Source of the DNA: JAEUKH01 sp964447205
GTDB lineage: Bacteria; Myxococcota_A; Polyangia; Polyangiales; Ga0077539
Assembly: GCA_964447205.1 (NCBI GenBank)
Contig: CAYUSB010000025.1
Location: 1-64,000, forward strand
Length of the DNA: 64,000 nucleotides
Direction: 5' to 3'
Position 1 is the first letter of the stretch, and each line of letters opens with the position of its first letter. A program made the translations under genes and the position numbers. The notes beneath the pieces are model-generated. The model did not search any database and was not told where the DNA came from. It saw nothing but the letters and a program-made list of their open reading frames with translations. This document shows positions 25,841 through 34,273 of the stretch, in pieces.

Positions 25841-26734
25841 TCAGCCCTCCCAATGCACGCACACGGCCTGCAACGCGCAGCCCTCGCAGCGCACGGGGTC
25901 GCGGGCCGAGGGGCAACGCCGGGCGATCCCGAGGTGACACACCGCGAGGTCGTACCGCACGGGGTCGTCGGGGCTGAGCCCCCGCAAGGCCTCGGTGACC
26001 TCCTCGGCCGTACGCCACGAGGCGTCGCCCCGCGCGGTAAACCCCAGGTTGCGCGCGATCCGATGGATGTGGACGTCGAGCGGCATCACCAGGGCCCGCG
26101 TGGGGATGGCCGCCAGCCCCAGGTCGGCCCCGTCGTCGGGCCGGGCCACCCATCGCATCAACAGCAGAAGCCGCTTGCTCGCGCTCGGCCCCGCCGGGTC
26201 GGGCACGAGGTGCCTCGCCGCACGCGTAAGCCCCGCAGGCCAGGCCAGGGCCCGCAGCTCCTCCACCCACGCCGCCAGGGGCTCCCGCAAGGTACCGGCC
26301 TTCTGCACGGCCACGGCCAAGGCGGCGTAGAGCGACCCGTCCCGGGCCTGCACCGAGCCCGCCGCCCACAGGAGGGCCGCGATGTCCTCACCCCGGAAGG
26401 TCCGGTGCCGAAACCCCGCCAGAAGGGCCACCAGCTCGTCGCGCGACCGGGACCGCACGGCCGCCGCAGGATTCGGCCCGAGGCGCCCCAGAAGGGACCG
26501 CAGCTTGGCCCGGATGGTCTCGACCCGCCCGAAGGCCATCAGGGCCGCGAGGAGGGCCACCAGCTCACGATCGGCCGGGTGGGGGTAGCTCCGCACGATC
26601 TCCACCGGGTCGCGGGCCACGGCCTCCTGCGGGTCGAAGCGCCCGTACCACGCCTCCACCGCCCCGAGGGCCCGGGCCCGCTGCTCCGCGCGCCGACGGG
26701 ACGCGCCCCGGTCCCTGGTGGTAGCCCGCTGCAC
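25841..26734 (-). CDS. TIGR02757/DUF2400 family protein (HhH-GPD-like)
   Basis: I prefer GTG 26734; an upstream start at 26770 would overlap the divergent gene. The protein resembles the TIGR02757 family, related to endonuclease III-type glycosylases. It has ADRELVALLAALMAFGRVETI near the N-terminus, LDVHIHRIARNLGF as in the helix-hairpin region, and a C-terminal Cys cluster (CPSARDPVRCEGCALQAVC) like the 4Fe-4S loop of MutY/Nth. A DNA-repair or DNA-binding role is implied; the substrate is unknown. It ends 2-26 nt before the peptidase-like gene, so it may head the same transcript. Confidence 0.8.
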   Translation of the reverse strand: MQRATTRDRGASRRRAEQRARALGAVEAWYGRFDPQEAVARDPVEIVRSYPHPADRELVALLAALMAFGRVETIRAKLRSLLGRLGPNPAAAVRSRSRDELVALLAGFRHRTFRGEDIAALLWAAGSVQARDGSLYAALAVAVQKAGTLREPLAAWVEELRALAWPAGLTRAARHLVPDPAGPSASKRLLLLMRWVARPDDGADLGLAAIPTRALVMPLDVHIHRIARNLGFTARGDASWRTAEEVTEALRGLSPDDPVRYDLAVCHLGIARRCPSARDPVRCEGCALQAVCVHWEG

Positions 26735-26757
26735 CCCTGCGGTATAGAGCCTCCCCC

Positions 26758-28068
26758 GTGCCGCGTACAACCCCGCTCCTGTCCGTCGCCCTCGTGGCCG
26801 CCCTCGGACCCCGTCTGGCCTGGGCCGAAGGGGGCCTGCGCAAGGGGCCCTGGCTCATGGACCTGCGGCCCGGTTCGGTCGTGGTGATGGCCGAGCGCAG
26901 CGCCCCGGGGCCGTTGGAGGTTCGGGCCGTCCCCCTGCCCCGGGCGGGCGAGACCGGCGACGGAGGAGCCGCCCTCGTCGTACGGGAGGAGGCCTCCCGC
27001 ACCCTGCACGAGCTCCGCCTGACGGGCCTCGTGCCCGACACCCGCTACCGCTACACCCTCCGCGGCCCCGGGGTGACCCCGCAGGACGGCGAGTTCGCCG
27101 CGGCCCCGGCCCCCGGGAGCGTGGTCCCGTTTCGGTTCGCGATCTACGGCGACACCCGGAGCCAGGATCGGCCCCACCAGGCCGTGGTCGCGGCCCTCGT
27201 CCGCGAGGGGCCCGCCTTCGCCATTCACACCGGCGACCTCGTCGAAGACGGCCGCAACGAGAGCCACTGGCAGCGCTTCTTCGAGATCGAAGCCCCCCTC
27301 CTGCGCCACGTCCCTTTTGTGCCCGTCATCGGCAACCACGAGATCGTGCGGCCCCTGTCCTCGGGCATCGAAAACTACCGCCGCTACGTCCACGTCACCC
27401 CCGACGGGCCCATGCCCGAGCTCGACTACGTCTTCCGCTACGGAAACACCCGCTTCGTCCTGGCCAACAGCTACGACGACTGGACCGGGGTGGCCCGCGA
27501 GTGGCTCGAGGCCGAGCTGACCCGGGCCCGCCGCGAGGCCCCCAACGACTGGCTCTTCGTCGTGATGCACTGGGGCCCCCGGTCGTCGGGCCCCCACGGC
27601 GACAACGAGCTCCTCCAGCTCGCCGGGATCGACCGCATCCTGCGGCGCCACCGGGTCGACCTCGTGATCGCCGGCCACGACCACATCTACGAGCGCGGCG
27701 ACGACGCGGGCCTGCGCTACCTCGTCACCGGCGGGGGCGGGGCTCCCCTCTACTATCGGGCCACCCAACGGGCCGCCACCCGCGTCTTCGCCGTGGCCCA
27801 TCACTACATCCGGGCCGAGGTCGAGCGCGATTTCGTGCGCTTCATCGCCCTGCGCCCCGACGGAACCGAGGTCGACCGGGCCACCCTACGCCGCGACGGC
27901 TGGGAAGACCTCCGCCCCGCCCCGGCCCCCCCCGAAGCCCCCACCCCGCCCGCGGCCCCGGCCCCTCCATCGCCCCCCGCGGCCCCGGACTACACCCTGT
28001 GGAAGGCCCTCCCCCTGGCTCTGATCGTGGCCCTCGGGGGGTGGTGGCTCCGCCGCCGGAGCCCCTGA
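26758..28068 (+). CDS. Secreted metallophosphatase (purple-acid-phosphatase-like) with C-terminal anchor
   Basis: GTG 26758 opens a Sec signal ending LAWA. A fibronectin-III-like domain (about 30-120) precedes a calcineurin-type metallophosphatase with the full metal-binding set: GDTRS, HTGDLVEDG, GNHE, VMHWGP and GHDHIYER (about 125-330). A Pro/Ala-rich linker is followed by a single hydrophobic segment and RRRSP at the extreme C-terminus, an arrangement like membrane-anchoring sorting tails. It probably hydrolyses phosphate esters outside the cytoplasm. It is divergent from the TIGR02757 gene. Confidence 0.87.
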   Translation: MPRTTPLLSVALVAALGPRLAWAEGGLRKGPWLMDLRPGSVVVMAERSAPGPLEVRAVPLPRAGETGDGGAALVVREEASRTLHELRLTGLVPDTRYRYTLRGPGVTPQDGEFAAAPAPGSVVPFRFAIYGDTRSQDRPHQAVVAALVREGPAFAIHTGDLVEDGRNESHWQRFFEIEAPLLRHVPFVPVIGNHEIVRPLSSGIENYRRYVHVTPDGPMPELDYVFRYGNTRFVLANSYDDWTGVAREWLEAELTRARREAPNDWLFVVMHWGPRSSGPHGDNELLQLAGIDRILRRHRVDLVIAGHDHIYERGDDAGLRYLVTGGGGAPLYYRATQRAATRVFAVAHHYIRAEVERDFVRFIALRPDGTEVDRATLRRDGWEDLRPAPAPPEAPTPPAAPAPPSPPAAPDYTLWKALPLALIVALGGWWLRRRSP

Positions 28069-28079
28069 CCGACGCCCGC

Positions 28080-29123
28080 TCAACGGGGCACGATGAAGTC
28101 GTCAAGCTCCTGGAGCACCACCTCGGACTGCTCGTAGAAGAGCATGTTGCCGCCGTCGAGGTCGAGGTGTCGCACCCGGGCCAGCCCGGTCTGCCCCTCG
28201 GCCCGCAGGACGGGGGTGCGGAGGTCCTGGTTGCCCCGCACGACCAGCAGGGGGATGGCCGAGCGCCGGATGGCGTCGAAGGCGTTTTCGTCCATCCCCG
28301 ACACCAGGACCACCCCGGAGATGTGGCCCCGAAACGACCGGTCGAGCAGGTACAGGGCCCCCCGGGCTCCGTACTGATGGGCCACCACGTAGGTCGCCTG
28401 GGCGCGCTCGGTGACGTACTGCACGGCGGTCTCGAAGGCCCTCTGCCCCGCGTCGTTGGCCCACTCGCCCCCGAGGCCCACCCCGGGGCACACCACCATG
28501 GCGTCGGGCATCCGCCGGGCGAGCATCCAGCACGGAAGCTTCTGGGCCCCCCCCGCCCCGTGCATGAAGATCACCGCCCGCGGGGCCCGCTCCCCCGGGG
28601 GCGGAGGGTTGAGCACGTAGGCCAGGGGATTGCCCGGGGGCGAGCTGCCGACGAGCTGCCCCACCACGATGCTCGGGATGGGCCGAAACTCCCGGTCGCG
28701 GCGCATGGCCCGGAGCTGGGCCTTGAGGGCCGCCTTGGAGCGGCGCCAGTCGTCGCCGTTGATGCCCCCGAAGTCGCTGAAGGCCACCAGGAGCATGGCC
28801 GTGGCGTCGCCGTCGTCGACGAGGCGGGTCACCCACGGGGGGCTCCCGCCCTCGGGCAGGCGCACGAGGCTCCCGAGGCCGGAGGGGTTGGCCCTGAAGC
28901 CCCGGGCCCCCACCACGACCGCGAGGATCGCCCCCGCGATGCCGAGGAAGACGCGGGCCCGCAGCGGCTCGGAGGTCAACCACGCGAGCCCCCAACACAG
29001 GGCGAACCAGAGCCCCATCCAGGCCCACATCCACCCCGAGCCCCCGCCCCGGATCAGCAGCGACAGCCCGTACACCCCCGGCAACAGGCCCAGCAGCCCC
29101 AGGATCGAGAGAAACCCCTTCAC
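28080..29123 (-). CDS. Membrane-anchored alpha/beta-hydrolase-fold protein lacking catalytic Ser and His
   Basis: GTG 29123 has GGGAGG 10 nt upstream. Three hydrophobic segments lie in the first 80 residues. A soluble alpha/beta-hydrolase fold follows, with FMHGAGG as the oxyanion region and GNQD carrying the acid. The nucleophile elbow reads AHQYGARG instead of GxSxG, and the usual His position reads DGGNMLFYE. So both Ser and His are replaced and ordinary hydrolase activity is unlikely. A structural or binding role is inferred. Confidence 0.72.
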   Translation of the reverse strand: MKGFLSILGLLGLLPGVYGLSLLIRGGGSGWMWAWMGLWFALCWGLAWLTSEPLRARVFLGIAGAILAVVVGARGFRANPSGLGSLVRLPEGGSPPWVTRLVDDGDATAMLLVAFSDFGGINGDDWRRSKAALKAQLRAMRRDREFRPIPSIVVGQLVGSSPPGNPLAYVLNPPPPGERAPRAVIFMHGAGGAQKLPCWMLARRMPDAMVVCPGVGLGGEWANDAGQRAFETAVQYVTERAQATYVVAHQYGARGALYLLDRSFRGHISGVVLVSGMDENAFDAIRRSAIPLLVVRGNQDLRTPVLRAEGQTGLARVRHLDLDGGNMLFYEQSEVVLQELDDFIVPR

Positions 29124-29344
29124 GCCCTGTACGCCTCCCACGCGGCCGAATCGATCACAGGCCGGGAGTATCGCCGCCTCGCCCCGGACAGCGCAACCTT
29201 TCCGCCAGCCCCGGGGTCGCTGGGGCCTCGTGCAGGGCCATGCAACGGGGCCCGAGAGGTGGTAGCGTCCCGCCCCGAGACCGGGTGCCCCCCCGGCCGG
29301 TGCGTGACCGACCGGGCGACGCCCAACCGTAAGGAGAGTTCACG

Positions 29345-31132
29345 ATGAGCGCCACCGAGGTGCCGACGACCGTCGGCAGCATGACCGTCAGCAATCCCAG
29401 CCTGCTCGCCTGGGTGCACGAGACCGCTCGCAAGACCCACCCCGCCCGCATCGTGTGGTGCGACGGGAGCGAAGAGGAGCGGGCTGCCCTCACCCAACTC
29501 GCCGTCGACACCGGGGTCCTCATCCCCCTCAACCCCGACAAGCGCCCCGGCTGCTACCTCCACCGCTCCAACCCCAACGACGTGGCCCGGGTCGAGCAGC
29601 TCACCTTCATCTGCACCCCCACCAAAGAGGAGGCCGGCCCCAACAACAACTGGATGGCCCCCGACGCGGCCTACGCCAAGCTCAGCGCCCTCTTCGAGGG
29701 CTCGATGCACGACCGCACGATGTACGTCATCCCGTACATCATGGGCCCCGCGGGGTCGCCCTCGGCCAAGATCGGGGTCGAGATCACCGACTCGGTCTAC
29801 GTCGTGCTCAACATGCGGATCATGGCCCGGATGGGTCGGGTAGCCCTGGAGATGCTCGGCGACAGCGACGAGTTCAACCGCGGGCTGCACTCGACCCTCG
29901 ACATCAACCCCGAGCGGCGCTTCATCTGCCACTTCCCCCAGGACAACACCATCTGGAGCGTGGGGTCGGGCTACGGGGGCAACGTCCTGCTCGGCAAGAA
30001 GTGCCTCGCCCTGCGCATCGGGAGCTACCTCGGCCGCAACGAGGGCTGGCTCGCCGAGCACATGCTCATCCTGGGCCTGGAGTCCCCCGAGGGCGAGACC
30101 ACCTACGTGGCCGCGGCCTTCCCGAGCGCGTGCGGCAAGACCAACTTCGCCATGCTCGTCCCGCCCAAGCGCTTCGAGGGCTGGAAGGTGTGGACCGTCG
30201 GCGACGACATCGCCTGGATGCGGGTCGGTCCCGACGGGCGCCTCTGGGCCATCAACCCCGAGGCCGGATACTTCGGGGTGGCCCCGGGCACGAGCATGAA
30301 GTCCAACCCCAACGCCATGCTGTCGGTGCGGGAAAACTGCATCTTCACCAACGTGGCCATGACCCCCGACGGCGACGTGTGGTGGGAGGGCATGGACGGG
30401 GAGGTCCCCGAGCACCTCACCGACTGGCAGGGACGCCCGTGGAAGCGGGGCTCGACCGAGAAGGCCGCCCACCCCAACTCGCGCTTCACCGCCCCCGCCA
30501 CCAACAACCCCGTCTACTCCAAGCACGCCAACGACCCCATGGGGGTGCCCATCTCCGCCATCATCTTCGGCGGGCGCCGGGCCACCACCGTCCCGCTGGT
30601 GATGCAGTCGTTCAACTGGACCCACGGGGTGTACCTCGGGGCCACCATGGGCTCGGAGACCACCGCCGCCGCGGCCGGAGCGGTCGGGGTCGTGCGCCGC
30701 GACCCGATGGCCATGTTGCCCTTCTGCGGCTACGACATGGGCCGGTACTTCCAGCACTGGCTCGACATGCAGAATCGTGTGGCCAACCCGCCCAAGATCT
30801 TCCAGGTCAACTGGTTTCGCCAGGACGCCAACGGCAAGTTTCTGTGGCCCGGGTTCGGCGAAAACATGCGGGCCCTCAAGTGGATCATCGACCGCGCCCA
30901 CGGCCGCGTCGGGGCCCAGGAGACCCCCTTGGGGTGGGTTCCCAAGGCCGGCCACCTCGACCTGTCCGGGATGGACATCTCCATGGACCGGGTCTCGGCC
31001 GCCACGGCCATCAACCTCGACGAGTGGCGCCGGGAGTTTGAGCTCCAGGACGGCCTCTTCACCCAACTCGAGGCGACCATGCCCGAGGCCCTGAAGCTCC
31101 AGCGCCAGCTCCTCATGGCCCGCATCGGCTGA
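29345..31132 (+). CDS. pckG: GTP-dependent phosphoenolpyruvate carboxykinase
   Basis: ATG 29345 follows AAGGAGA at 8 nt. The 595 residues match the GTP-type PEPCK length. The Cys-containing P-loop FPSACGKTN (about 259-267), YLHRSNPNDVARVE, the metal-site region GDDIAWMR, and FGGRR are all present. It converts oxaloacetate plus GTP to phosphoenolpyruvate, the entry to gluconeogenesis. It stands alone with its own upstream spacer (about 200 bp), which suggests independent control. Confidence 0.97.
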   Translation: MSATEVPTTVGSMTVSNPSLLAWVHETARKTHPARIVWCDGSEEERAALTQLAVDTGVLIPLNPDKRPGCYLHRSNPNDVARVEQLTFICTPTKEEAGPNNNWMAPDAAYAKLSALFEGSMHDRTMYVIPYIMGPAGSPSAKIGVEITDSVYVVLNMRIMARMGRVALEMLGDSDEFNRGLHSTLDINPERRFICHFPQDNTIWSVGSGYGGNVLLGKKCLALRIGSYLGRNEGWLAEHMLILGLESPEGETTYVAAAFPSACGKTNFAMLVPPKRFEGWKVWTVGDDIAWMRVGPDGRLWAINPEAGYFGVAPGTSMKSNPNAMLSVRENCIFTNVAMTPDGDVWWEGMDGEVPEHLTDWQGRPWKRGSTEKAAHPNSRFTAPATNNPVYSKHANDPMGVPISAIIFGGRRATTVPLVMQSFNWTHGVYLGATMGSETTAAAAGAVGVVRRDPMAMLPFCGYDMGRYFQHWLDMQNRVANPPKIFQVNWFRQDANGKFLWPGFGENMRALKWIIDRAHGRVGAQETPLGWVPKAGHLDLSGMDISMDRVSAATAINLDEWRREFELQDGLFTQLEATMPEALKLQRQLLMARIG

Positions 31133-31149
31133 CCCGTCTACCCCGACCT

Positions 31150-31167
31150 CCCGGCACACATGCCGGG
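31150..31167. terminator. Bidirectional stem-loop between converging genes
   Basis: CCCGGCA (31150-31156) pairs perfectly with TGCCGGG (31161-31167) around CACA. It lies between the stops of pckG and the RIO kinase gene, as expected of a shared terminator. Confidence 0.6.
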
Positions 31168-31175
31168 GGCGGGAT

Positions 31176-32351
31176 TCAACTCTTGCCCGACTCGCGCGTC
31201 CCCGTCCGCTTCACATAGGTCACCACCGGGACCTGCCCCTGCCGCGGCCTGCGAGGCGGCGGAGCGGGCTCGACGCGGGCCTCGGGCGGAGGCTGCGGAC
31301 GCGGAGGCGGCGGGGCCTGCGGGGGGCGCTGCGGCTGCGGCTGCCCTCGCTGCGGTTGGGGCTGCCCTCGCTGCGGTTGGGGCTGCGGCGGCTGTGCGCG
31401 CTGCGGCTGCGGGTGCGGCGCGCGCTGCGGCTGCGACGGTTGCGGGTGCGGCGCGCGCGAACCCTGTCCCTGCTGCTGCGGGCGTGGCCCCTGCCCCTGC
31501 CCCTGTCCCTGCGCCGACTGCTGCGGACGTGGACCCTGACTCTGGCCCTGACCCCTCCCTCCTCCGCGCCCGGCGCCCCGCGGCGTGGCCTGCGCCTCTG
31601 GCGGCAGACGCGACACCAGGGGGGGAACAAAATCGGGCGTCAGGTCGCGGCGCTCGTACGCCCGCCAGATCTCGCGGACATCGCTGGCCAGGGCGTTGAG
31701 GCTCGGGGCGAACCGCGCGCAGAACAGCCGGATGCACTCGAAATCACGCCGGAAGAACTGCGCCGACTGGGAGTTATGGGCCGCCCCCACGGCCTGGGGG
31801 AAGTCGATGATGGTGGGCCCGTCGGCCCCCAGGAGCACGTTGTACGGCGACAGGTCGCCGTGGATGATGTCGCAGCAGAGCATGCGTACGATCTGCCCGC
31901 GGAGGTCTTCGTAGAGGGCCTGGGCCGCCTCGGGGGTAAAATCTACGTCGATGAGCCGCGGGGCCACCTCGCCCTCCCCGTCGGCCACCAGCTCCATCAA
32001 CAGCACGCCCTCATAGAACATCACGGGCGTCGGCACCCGCACCCCCGCCGCGTGCAGCCGGTGCAGGCACCGGGCCTCTTCGACCTTCCACGCGTCTTCG
32101 TCCTGGGCCTTGCCGAAGCGCGACCCCTTCGAGATGGCCCGGGCCGTGCGCGAGTTGCGCACCGAGCGGCCCTCTTTGTAGTCGGCGTTGTGCTGAAAGC
32201 TACGCTGGGCGCGGTCTTTGTACACCTTCGCGGCGATCACCTCGCCGCGGTACACCACCCGAAACACCTCGGCCTCCTTGCCGCTCTTCAAGCGACCGAG
32301 CACATCGTCGAGGATACCTTCTGTCACCAACGAATCGAGAGGGGTGTGCAT
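31176..32351 (-). CDS. RIO-type protein kinase with long Pro/Gln/Arg tail
   Basis: Residues 1-240 or so form a RIO1-like kinase: KSGKEAEVF in place of the glycine-rich loop, AAKVYKD with the ATP lysine, HGDLSPYNVLL as the catalytic loop and IDFPQAV as the metal-binding segment. From about residue 255 to 375 the chain is a low-complexity tail of Gln, Pro, Arg and Gly, ending in a basic segment. In eukaryotes and archaea RIO kinases mature ribosomes; the bacterial role is not settled. The tail could bind RNA or drive condensation (inference). Confidence 0.87.
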   Translation of the reverse strand: MHTPLDSLVTEGILDDVLGRLKSGKEAEVFRVVYRGEVIAAKVYKDRAQRSFQHNADYKEGRSVRNSRTARAISKGSRFGKAQDEDAWKVEEARCLHRLHAAGVRVPTPVMFYEGVLLMELVADGEGEVAPRLIDVDFTPEAAQALYEDLRGQIVRMLCCDIIHGDLSPYNVLLGADGPTIIDFPQAVGAAHNSQSAQFFRRDFECIRLFCARFAPSLNALASDVREIWRAYERRDLTPDFVPPLVSRLPPEAQATPRGAGRGGGRGQGQSQGPRPQQSAQGQGQGQGPRPQQQGQGSRAPHPQPSQPQRAPHPQPQRAQPPQPQPQRGQPQPQRGQPQPQRPPQAPPPPRPQPPPEARVEPAPPPRRPRQGQVPVVTYVKRTGTRESGKS

Positions 32352-32414
32352 TGCTCCGCGGGGGCATCATACGCCCTTCCCTCCCTCCGCGCGACGCCCG
32401 CGGCATCGGACCGG

Positions 32415-34217
32415 TCAGAGGCCCGCGGGACGCCCCCCCTTGCGCGGGTCGCTGGCCGCGTCGAGCCACACCCCATCGGGGCCCCGCACGATCCGGATGG
32501 CCTGCACCATGGCCCCGAAGCGCATGGCCTCGACCGTGTGGCCGCGCCCCCGGAGGTCGGCGAGCACGGACTCGGAGGGCCCCGGCTCGGCGGACAGGGC
32601 CTCGGGCGAGGCAGCCCGGTGGATCCGCGGGAGGGCCACGGCCTCGGCGGCCCCGGTGCCGAGCACGATCGCGCGCCAGGCGGCCTGGATCACCGCGGTG
32701 ACAATGCGGGTCCCGCCGCTGCCGCCGATGCAGAGGACAGGGTCGTCGCCCGAGAAGACGATCGTCGGGACCATGGTCGACACGGGCCTGCGCCCCGGGG
32801 CCGGGTGATTGTGGCCCCCGTCGGGCAGGGCCGTGGCGTCGCCCCCAGGGCTCGGGGCCGTAAAGTCGTCGAGCTCGTCGTTAAGCCAGAACCCCGCCAC
32901 CGAACGCCCCGCCCCAAAGGGGATGTTGACGGTGGTGGTCACGCTGGCCACGTTGCCCACGGCGTCGACCACACAGAGATGGGATGTTCCCGAGCCCGGG
33001 GCCACGGGGGCTACGGGGCCCGGGGGGGTGCTCGGCAGGGGCAGGTCGTAGGTGCGGGCGGGGCGGGCGTGGGCGGGGTCGTACAGGGCCGCCCGGGCGG
33101 CGATGCGGGCCGGGGCGAGCAGGGCGGCCACGGGGACGGGGGTGAAGTCGGGGTCGCTGAAGTACCGGGCCCGGTCGAGGAAGGCCCCCGGCCAGGACTC
33201 GGCCATGGCGTGCAGGACGTCGGCCTCGGAGCGCCCCCTGGCGTCTTGGGGCAGCCAGCGCTCAAGGAGGCCCAGGCTGGTGAGGAGGGTGTAGCCCCCG
33301 GCGCTCTCGGGCGGGGCCGTGACCCAACGGTGCCCGTACCGAACCCCCTCCAACGGAGGCCGATCGAGCACCTGATAGCTCCGCAGGTCGTCGGCCGTAA
33401 GGACTCCCCCAAGGGCCCGGGTGGCCTCCACGATCTGGGCCGCGAGGGCCCCCTCGTAGAAGGGCGCAGCCCCTTCGGCCCCGAGGGTGCGCAGGGTCTG
33501 GGCCAGGGCGGGGTTGCGTAATGTACGGCCCGCCACGATGCCCTCGGCTCCGTCGGGCACCCACGTGCGCCCGAGGGTGTCGGCCCGCAGGGCCCCCACA
33601 AACCGCTGCGACATCCCTGCGAAGTACGTCCCCGGGGTAAACCCCTCCTCGGCGAGGCGCACCGCGGGGGCCACCACACGCGCCAGGGGCAGGGCCCCAA
33701 ACCGGCGCACGAGGGCCTCGATCCCACGCGGTTCGCCCGGGACCCCGACGGCCATGCCTGCGGGGCGACGGGCGGGGGGGGCGGTGCTGTCCACCCCGCG
33801 GGTTGCCGCCGGGGGCGGATCGAGCAGGGCCGGGGTGGTGGCCGCCGGGGCCCGCTCACGAAAGTCGAGGAAGGTCACCGTACGGTCGCTGGCCCGGTAG
33901 TACAGGGCGAACCCGCCGCCTCCGAGGCCGCTCGACGCGGGCGAGGCCACCCCGAGGGCCAGCATGGCGGCGGCGGCGGCGTCGGCGGCAGTCCCCCCCG
34001 CAGCGAGGATCTCGGCCCCGGCCTGCGAGGCCTCGGGGTGATCGGTGACCACGGCGAAGCGCTCGAAGCGGGCGGCGTGCTCGGGGGCGAGCCGGACCGC
34101 CACGGGGGGCCGCGAGGCCGTCGGGGGAGGCGTGGGGGTAGGGGCCGTGCGGCACCCGGGGCCGAGGAGGCCCAGGGCGACGGCGAGGCCGCGGCGGAGG
34201 GAGGGGCGGGGCTTCAC
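32415..34217 (-). CDS. ggt: Gamma-glutamyltransferase lipoprotein
   Basis: The N-terminus has a lipoprotein signal (ALGLLGPGC). The Ntn-hydrolase hallmark GSGTSHLCVVDAVGNVAS (Thr near residue 409) is the autocleavage site that becomes the catalytic threonine of the small subunit. LGGGGFALYY near the N-terminus and GGSGGTRI near the C-terminus are the other conserved segments. It should cleave or transfer gamma-glutamyl groups, for example from glutathione, at the cell envelope. It is a single gene between hairpin-bounded spacers. Confidence 0.93.
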   Translation of the reverse strand: MKPRPSLRRGLAVALGLLGPGCRTAPTPTPPPTASRPPVAVRLAPEHAARFERFAVVTDHPEASQAGAEILAAGGTAADAAAAAMLALGVASPASSGLGGGGFALYYRASDRTVTFLDFRERAPAATTPALLDPPPAATRGVDSTAPPARRPAGMAVGVPGEPRGIEALVRRFGALPLARVVAPAVRLAEEGFTPGTYFAGMSQRFVGALRADTLGRTWVPDGAEGIVAGRTLRNPALAQTLRTLGAEGAAPFYEGALAAQIVEATRALGGVLTADDLRSYQVLDRPPLEGVRYGHRWVTAPPESAGGYTLLTSLGLLERWLPQDARGRSEADVLHAMAESWPGAFLDRARYFSDPDFTPVPVAALLAPARIAARAALYDPAHARPARTYDLPLPSTPPGPVAPVAPGSGTSHLCVVDAVGNVASVTTTVNIPFGAGRSVAGFWLNDELDDFTAPSPGGDATALPDGGHNHPAPGRRPVSTMVPTIVFSGDDPVLCIGGSGGTRIVTAVIQAAWRAIVLGTGAAEAVALPRIHRAASPEALSAEPGPSESVLADLRGRGHTVEAMRFGAMVQAIRIVRGPDGVWLDAASDPRKGGRPAGL

Positions 34218-34236
34218 CCGGCGACCATGACCCAGA

Positions 34237-34264
34237 AGGCCATGGGCTGGCTACCCCATGGCCT
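34237..34264 (-). terminator. Strong stem-loop after the methyltransferase gene
   Basis: AGGCCATGGG (34237-34246) and CCCATGGCCT (34255-34264) pair exactly over 10 bp with an 8-base loop. It lies 10 nt downstream of the methyltransferase stop and 20 nt upstream of the ggt start. Confidence 0.6.
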
Positions 34265-34273
34265 GTCAACCCG

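Noticed and set aside
30103..30507. Minus-strand 134-codon frame inside pckG
   Set aside because: It is antisense to an unmistakable PEP carboxykinase, with no start signal.
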